From Sipunculus nudus (Eukaryota; Annelida; Sipuncula; Golfingiida; Sipunculidae), in the NCBI GenBank assembly GCA_026874595.1, contig JAPPUL010000055.1, positions 1-64,000 on the forward strand: 64,000 nucleotides of DNA, in the 5' to 3' direction. Under the pieces are notes generated by a model, which was not told the origin of the DNA, searched no databases, and saw only the letters and a list, made by a program, of their open reading frames with translations. Each line of letters starts with the position of its first letter. Position 1 is the first letter of the stretch. This document shows positions 59,601 to 64,000 of the stretch, piece after piece. A program made the position numbers and the translations under genes.

Positions 59601-62600
59601 TTTCCGGCAAGCGCGTGACCTCTGGTCATCTTGTTTGTTTGTCTGTCTGTCTGTCTGTGTACTCTCTACAGGCCACAATTTTGCGACAATTGTCTTTAAA
59701 CTTATACAGCTGGTAGACAAGCAAAAGTCCTCGGGGCCTATTGTTTTTGGGCAATACAGGTCAAAGGTCAAGGTCAAGGTCATGAAAAGTATACAAAACG
59801 GTTTTTTCTTCATATCTTTGTTACTATTGGTCATATCTACTTCAAACATAGCTCATTTTAATCGTCATTCCAAGGCCTTACTTCAAGTGTGTAGAAGCTT
59901 CAAATTGGCCGTAACCATGGTTACGAATTTGGGGAAAAAGTCATGATATTCGAAAATCTGGGGTCTTATTTTTCTAACTTTGTCATTTTTAAAGCTAGAG
60001 AGGTCTAGTTTTTTGCATCAAGTAGCATTTAATAAGTACTGCACGATTTTATTAAAATTCTTGCGATATCTCGTATAATATCTCGTCAAACGAGATATTT
60101 CGAGATTTCAGTAATCGTGCCCTGGAGGTCACAGTTTTGCAGGAATCTTTTTGAAACTGACATATCGTAAGTCCTACACTATTATCTCGAAATTGTTTTT
60201 CCATTTTTGGAATGCAGCTGCTAGGTGGCGCTGTATACAAATATCCCCAACATATCATGTTTTGGCCATATCTCCAAAACTGTGAGCCTCAATTACATAA
60301 ACTATAGCTTATTTTCATCCTCTGAGTCTTTTCTAAATCCTGGTGTAGTCATTTCGACTCAATCTTAAGTCACTTTGTCAGTGTGTCCGTCTGTTTCTCA
60401 GTTGTCCTCAAATTCGCTTGCTTGCTTGCCGGTTCTTGCGTCTTACATATAGCATTCTACATGTCCCAGTTTTCAAAGAATCCTTTTAAAACTGTTACAT
60501 TTTATGTCTTACACTAATATCTCGAAACTAATTTTTCATTTTCCAGATATGGCCGCTAGGGGGCGGTGCACTCAAACTTCCACAACATATCATTTTTTGC
60601 CCATATCTCCAAAACTATAAACCTAATTTACATAAACTATAGCTTATTATCTTTCTCTGAGGTTTCTCCATCACATGATTAAGTCAACTGGTCTCAATCT
60701 TTGGTCAGTTTATCAGTATGTTTGTCTGTTTGTCAGTTGTCCTCAATTTCACCTGCTTCCTGGTTCTTGCGTCTCACATGTAGTATTCTACTGGCCACAA
60801 TTTTGCAAGAATCGCTTTGTAACTTACACTTGTCATATTTCGTAATGATATCTGGAAGCCCTATGTTTATTATTCAAATAAGTCAAAGGTCAAGGTGATG
60901 GAAACATATCAACATTTTTTTTCTTCAGAACTTTGTTAATATTGATCCTATCTTTACAAACTAGGGATTATTTTCTTTCACTTTGACATTGATCGTTTAT
61001 CTTACTAACTTAACCTCATTTCCGGCAAGCGCGTGACCTCTGGTCATCTAGTTTGTCTGTTTGTCTGTCTGTCTGTGTACTCTCTACAGGCCACAATTTT
61101 GCAGCAATTGTCTTTAAACTTATACAGCTGGTAGACAAGAAAAAGTCCTCGGGGCCTATTGTTTTTGGGCAATACAGGTCAAAGGTCAAGGTCAAGGTCA
61201 TCAAAACTTCTCAAAACGGTTTTTTCTTCATATCTTTGTCACTATTAGTCGTATCTTCTTCAAACATAGCTCATTTTAAACATCATTCCAAGGCCAGTCA
61301 TCTGGTGTGTAGCTCTTTCAAATTTGCCGTAACCATGGTTACGAATTTTTGGGAAAAAGTCATGATATTCGAAAATAAGGGGCCTTATTTTTCTAACTTT
61401 GGCAGTTTTACAGCTAGAGAGGTCTAGTTTTTGCATCAGGTAGCATTTAACAAGTACTGCAAGATTTTATTAAGGTCTCGCGATATCTCGTATAATATCT
61501 CGTCAAACGAGATATTTCGAGATTTCAGTAATCTTGCCCTGGAGGTCACAGTTTTGCAGGAATCTTTTTGAAACTGACATATCGTGAGTCCTACACTATT
61601 ATCTTGAAACCATTTTTTCCATTTTTTGAATGCAGCCGCTAGGTGGCGCTGTATGCAAACCTCCCCAACATATCTTTTTTTGGCCATATCTCCAAAACTG
61701 TGAGCCTCAATTACATAAACTATAGCTTATTTTCTTCCTCTGAGTCTTTTCTAAATCCTGGTGGAGTCATTTTGACTCAATCTTGAGTCACTTTGTCAGT
61801 GTGTCCGTCTGTTTCTCAGTTTTCATCAAATTCGCCTGCTTACCGGTTTTGGCGTCTGACATATAGCATTCTACAGGTCACAGTTTTGTAAGAATCCTTT
61901 TAAAACTATTACATCTTATGTCTTACACCAATATCTCGAAACTAATTTTTCATTTTCCAGAATTGGTCGCTAGGGGGCGGTGCACTCAAACTTGCACAAC
62001 ATATCATTTTTTGGCCATATCTCCAAAACTATAAACCTCATTTACATAAACTATAGCTTATTTTCTTCCTCTGGGTCTTTCCAAAAACCTGGTGTATTCA
62101 TTTGGTCTCAATCTTGGGTCACTTTGTCTGTGTGTCCGTCTGTTTCTCAGTTGTCCTCAAATCCGCTTGCTTGCGTCTCACATATAGCATTCTACAGGCC
62201 ACAGTTTTGAAAGAATCCTTTTAAAACTATTACATCTTATGTCTTACACTAATATCTCGAAACGGATTTTTCATTTTCCAGAATTGGTTGCTAGGGGGCG
62301 GTGCACTCAAACTTGCACAACATATCATTTTTTGGCCATATCTCCAAAACTATAAACCTAATTTACATAAACTATAGCTTATATCTTTCTCTGAGGTTTC
62401 TTCATAACATGATTAAGTCATCTGTTCACAATCTTGGGTCAGTTTGTCAGTATGTTGTCTGTTTGTCAGTTGTCCTCAATTTCGCCTGCTTCCTGGTTCT
62501 TGCGTCTCACATGTAGCATTCTACTGGCCACAGTTTTGCAGGAATCGTTTTGTAAATTACACTTGTCATATATCGTGATGATATCTGGAAGTCCTATGTT

Positions 62601-64000
62601 TATTATTCAAATAAGTCAAAGGTCAAGGTCAAAGTGATCAAAATATATCAAAATCTTATTTTCTTTAGAACTTTATTAATATTGGTTCTTTCTTCACAAA
62701 CTATGGATTATTTTCTTTCACTTTGACACTGCTCGTTCATCTGACTAACTTAACCTCATTTCCGGCAAGCGCGTGACCTCTGGTCATCTAGTTTGTTTGT
62801 CTGTCTGTCTGTCTGTCTGTGTACTCTCTACAGGCCACAATTTTCCAGCAATTGCTTTCAAACTTATACAGCTGGTAGACAAGCAAAAGTCCTGGAGGCC
62901 TATTGTTTTTGGGCATTATAGGTCAAATGTCAAGGTCAAGGTCATCAAAGGTATACAAAACGGTTTTTTGTTCATATCTGTGTTAATATTGGTCGTATCT
63001 ACTTCAACAGTAGCTCATTTTAATCGTCATTCCAAGGCCTGTTTTCTGGTGTGCAGCTGACTCAATTTGCGGTAACCATGGTAACGCATTTTTGGGGAAA
63101 AGTGCTGATATTTTTCTAAATTTGTCAGTTTTAAAGCTACAGAGGTCTAGTTTTTTGCTTCAGGTTGCATTCACCTAGTACTACAAGATTCTATTAAGAG
63201 TCTCGCAATATCTCGTATAATATCTCGTCAAACGAGATATTTCGAGATTTCAGTAATCTTACCCTGGAGGCCACAGTTTTGCAGGAATCTTTTTGAAACT
63301 GGCATATCTTAAGTCCTACACTATTATCTCGAAATCAATTTTTCATTTTTTTAATTCGGCCGCTAGGGGGCGCTGGGTGCAAACCTCTCCAACATATCAT
63401 GTTTTGGCAATATCTCCAAAATTATAAGCCTCAATTACAAAAACTATAGTTTATTTTTTTCCTCTAAGTCTTCTTCATGAACTCGTTTAGTCATCTGGTC
63501 TCAATCTTGTGTCACTTTGTCTGTGTGTCTGTTTCTCAGTTGTCCTCAAATCCGCTTGCTTGCCGGTTCTTGCGTCTCACATATAGCATTCTACAGGCCA
63601 CAGTTTTGAAAGAATCTTTTTAAAACTATTACATCTTATGTCTTACACTAATATCTCGAAACGGATTTTTCATTTTCCAGAATTGGCCGCTAGGGGGCGG
63701 TGCACTCAAACTTCCACAACATATTATTTTTTGGCCATATCTCCAAAACTATTAACCTTAATCACATAAACTATAGCTTATTATCTTCCTCTGAGGTTTC
63801 TCCATCACATGATTAAGTCAACTGGTCTCAATCTTGGGTCAATTTGTCAGTATGTTTGTCTGTTTTTCAGTTGTCCTCAATTTCGCCTGCTTCCTGGTTC
63901 TTGCGTCTCACATGTAGCATTCTACTGGCCACAGTTTTCCAGGAATCGTTTTGTAAATTACACTTGTCATATATCGTGATGATATCTGGAAGTCCTATGT
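59601..64000 (+). repeat. Cassette block across the unit 5/6 edge, cut by the window end
   Basis: Cassettes start at 59601, 61019 and 62759; the last is incomplete. Collinear with the standard unit, with no duplication. No gene is seen. Confidence 0.93.
60604..64000. repeat. Macrosatellite unit 6, cut by the window edge
   Basis: The first 3397 bases of a sixth copy, offset 60603 from unit 1, running to the window end without interruption. It is of the standard (non-duplicated) form: the subrepeat at 63687 follows the one at 62288 by 1399 bp, as in unit 1. The array therefore continues beyond the window. Confidence 0.96.

Larger units (their letters stand above)
47418..60603. repeat. Macrosatellite unit 5, length variant (13186 bp)
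   Basis: Fifth copy, 1332 bp longer than the standard unit. The difference is a gain of a 1399-bp tandem duplication (49102-50500 and 50501-51899), a loss of one 68-bp copy in the hairpin array at 53799-53942, and one extra base in the T/G tract (T10G14, 57632-57655). Private substitutions include A at 53155 and T at 55185. Offsets from unit 1 are 47417 before the duplication, 48816 after it, 48748 after the 68-bp loss and 48749 after the homopolymer. Confidence 0.96.

Noticed and set aside
1-64000. The whole array as an assembly artefact of one unit repeated
   Set aside because: Private substitutions, an indel near 27199 and the unit 5 duplication distinguish the copies, which a simple copy error would not produce. 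Copy number itself still depends on read support.

Overview
The window is a non-coding eukaryotic macrosatellite. It holds five complete head-to-tail copies of one unit of about 11.85 kb plus the first 3.4 kb of a sixth. Starts taken from the window edge are 1, 11855, 23709, 35564, 47418 and 60604; unit lengths are 11854, 11854, 11855, 11854 and 13186 bases. The copies are nearly identical: I found about ten scattered substitutions, one single-base insertion and a T/G homopolymer variant by eye (not exhaustive). I see no credible protein gene, rRNA or ordinary tRNA. The open frames are short, overlap on both strands and are driven by TCTG/TGTT microsatellites or by repeat periodicity. The dispersed hairpin, TCTG and AGGTCA repeat families suggest a metazoan, perhaps a marine invertebrate such as a bivalve; that is a weak inference from repeat style, because there is no gene to anchor it.

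Each unit has four parts (unit 1 coordinates). (1) A block of related cassettes of 1.39-1.74 kb starts at 10852 of the preceding unit, runs through 416, 2156, 3557 and 4946, and ends near 6868. (2) A low-repeat stretch lies at 6869-7220. (3) Four copies of a 365-bp satellite lie at 7221-8709. (4) An apparently single-copy spacer lies at 8710-10851, with a T/G homopolymer, an 18-bp inverted repeat, a compact three-way-junction fold followed by oligo-T, and a TATA-like box.

The cassettes carry a strict one-direction motif order: TCTG microsatellite, AGGTCA nuclear-receptor-type half-site cluster, RFX/X-box-like palindrome centred on CCATGG, nested hairpin with a TCAAA loop, two or three CTCF-like sites, then a second AGGTCA cluster. 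Successive motifs are about 140-155 bp apart. Transposing unit 1 positions gives 62 CTCF-like sites in the window, all in the same orientation. The motif matches are visible in the sequence; factor binding is inference.

Unit 5 (47418-60603) records recent recombination. It carries a 1399-bp tandem duplication whose junction lies in a 69-bp identical tract (50432-50500) between two homologous subrepeats, and it has lost one 68-bp copy of a hairpin-bearing 68/72-bp array. The most interesting reading is a DXZ4-like, CTCF-motif-bearing macrosatellite in a non-vertebrate genome.
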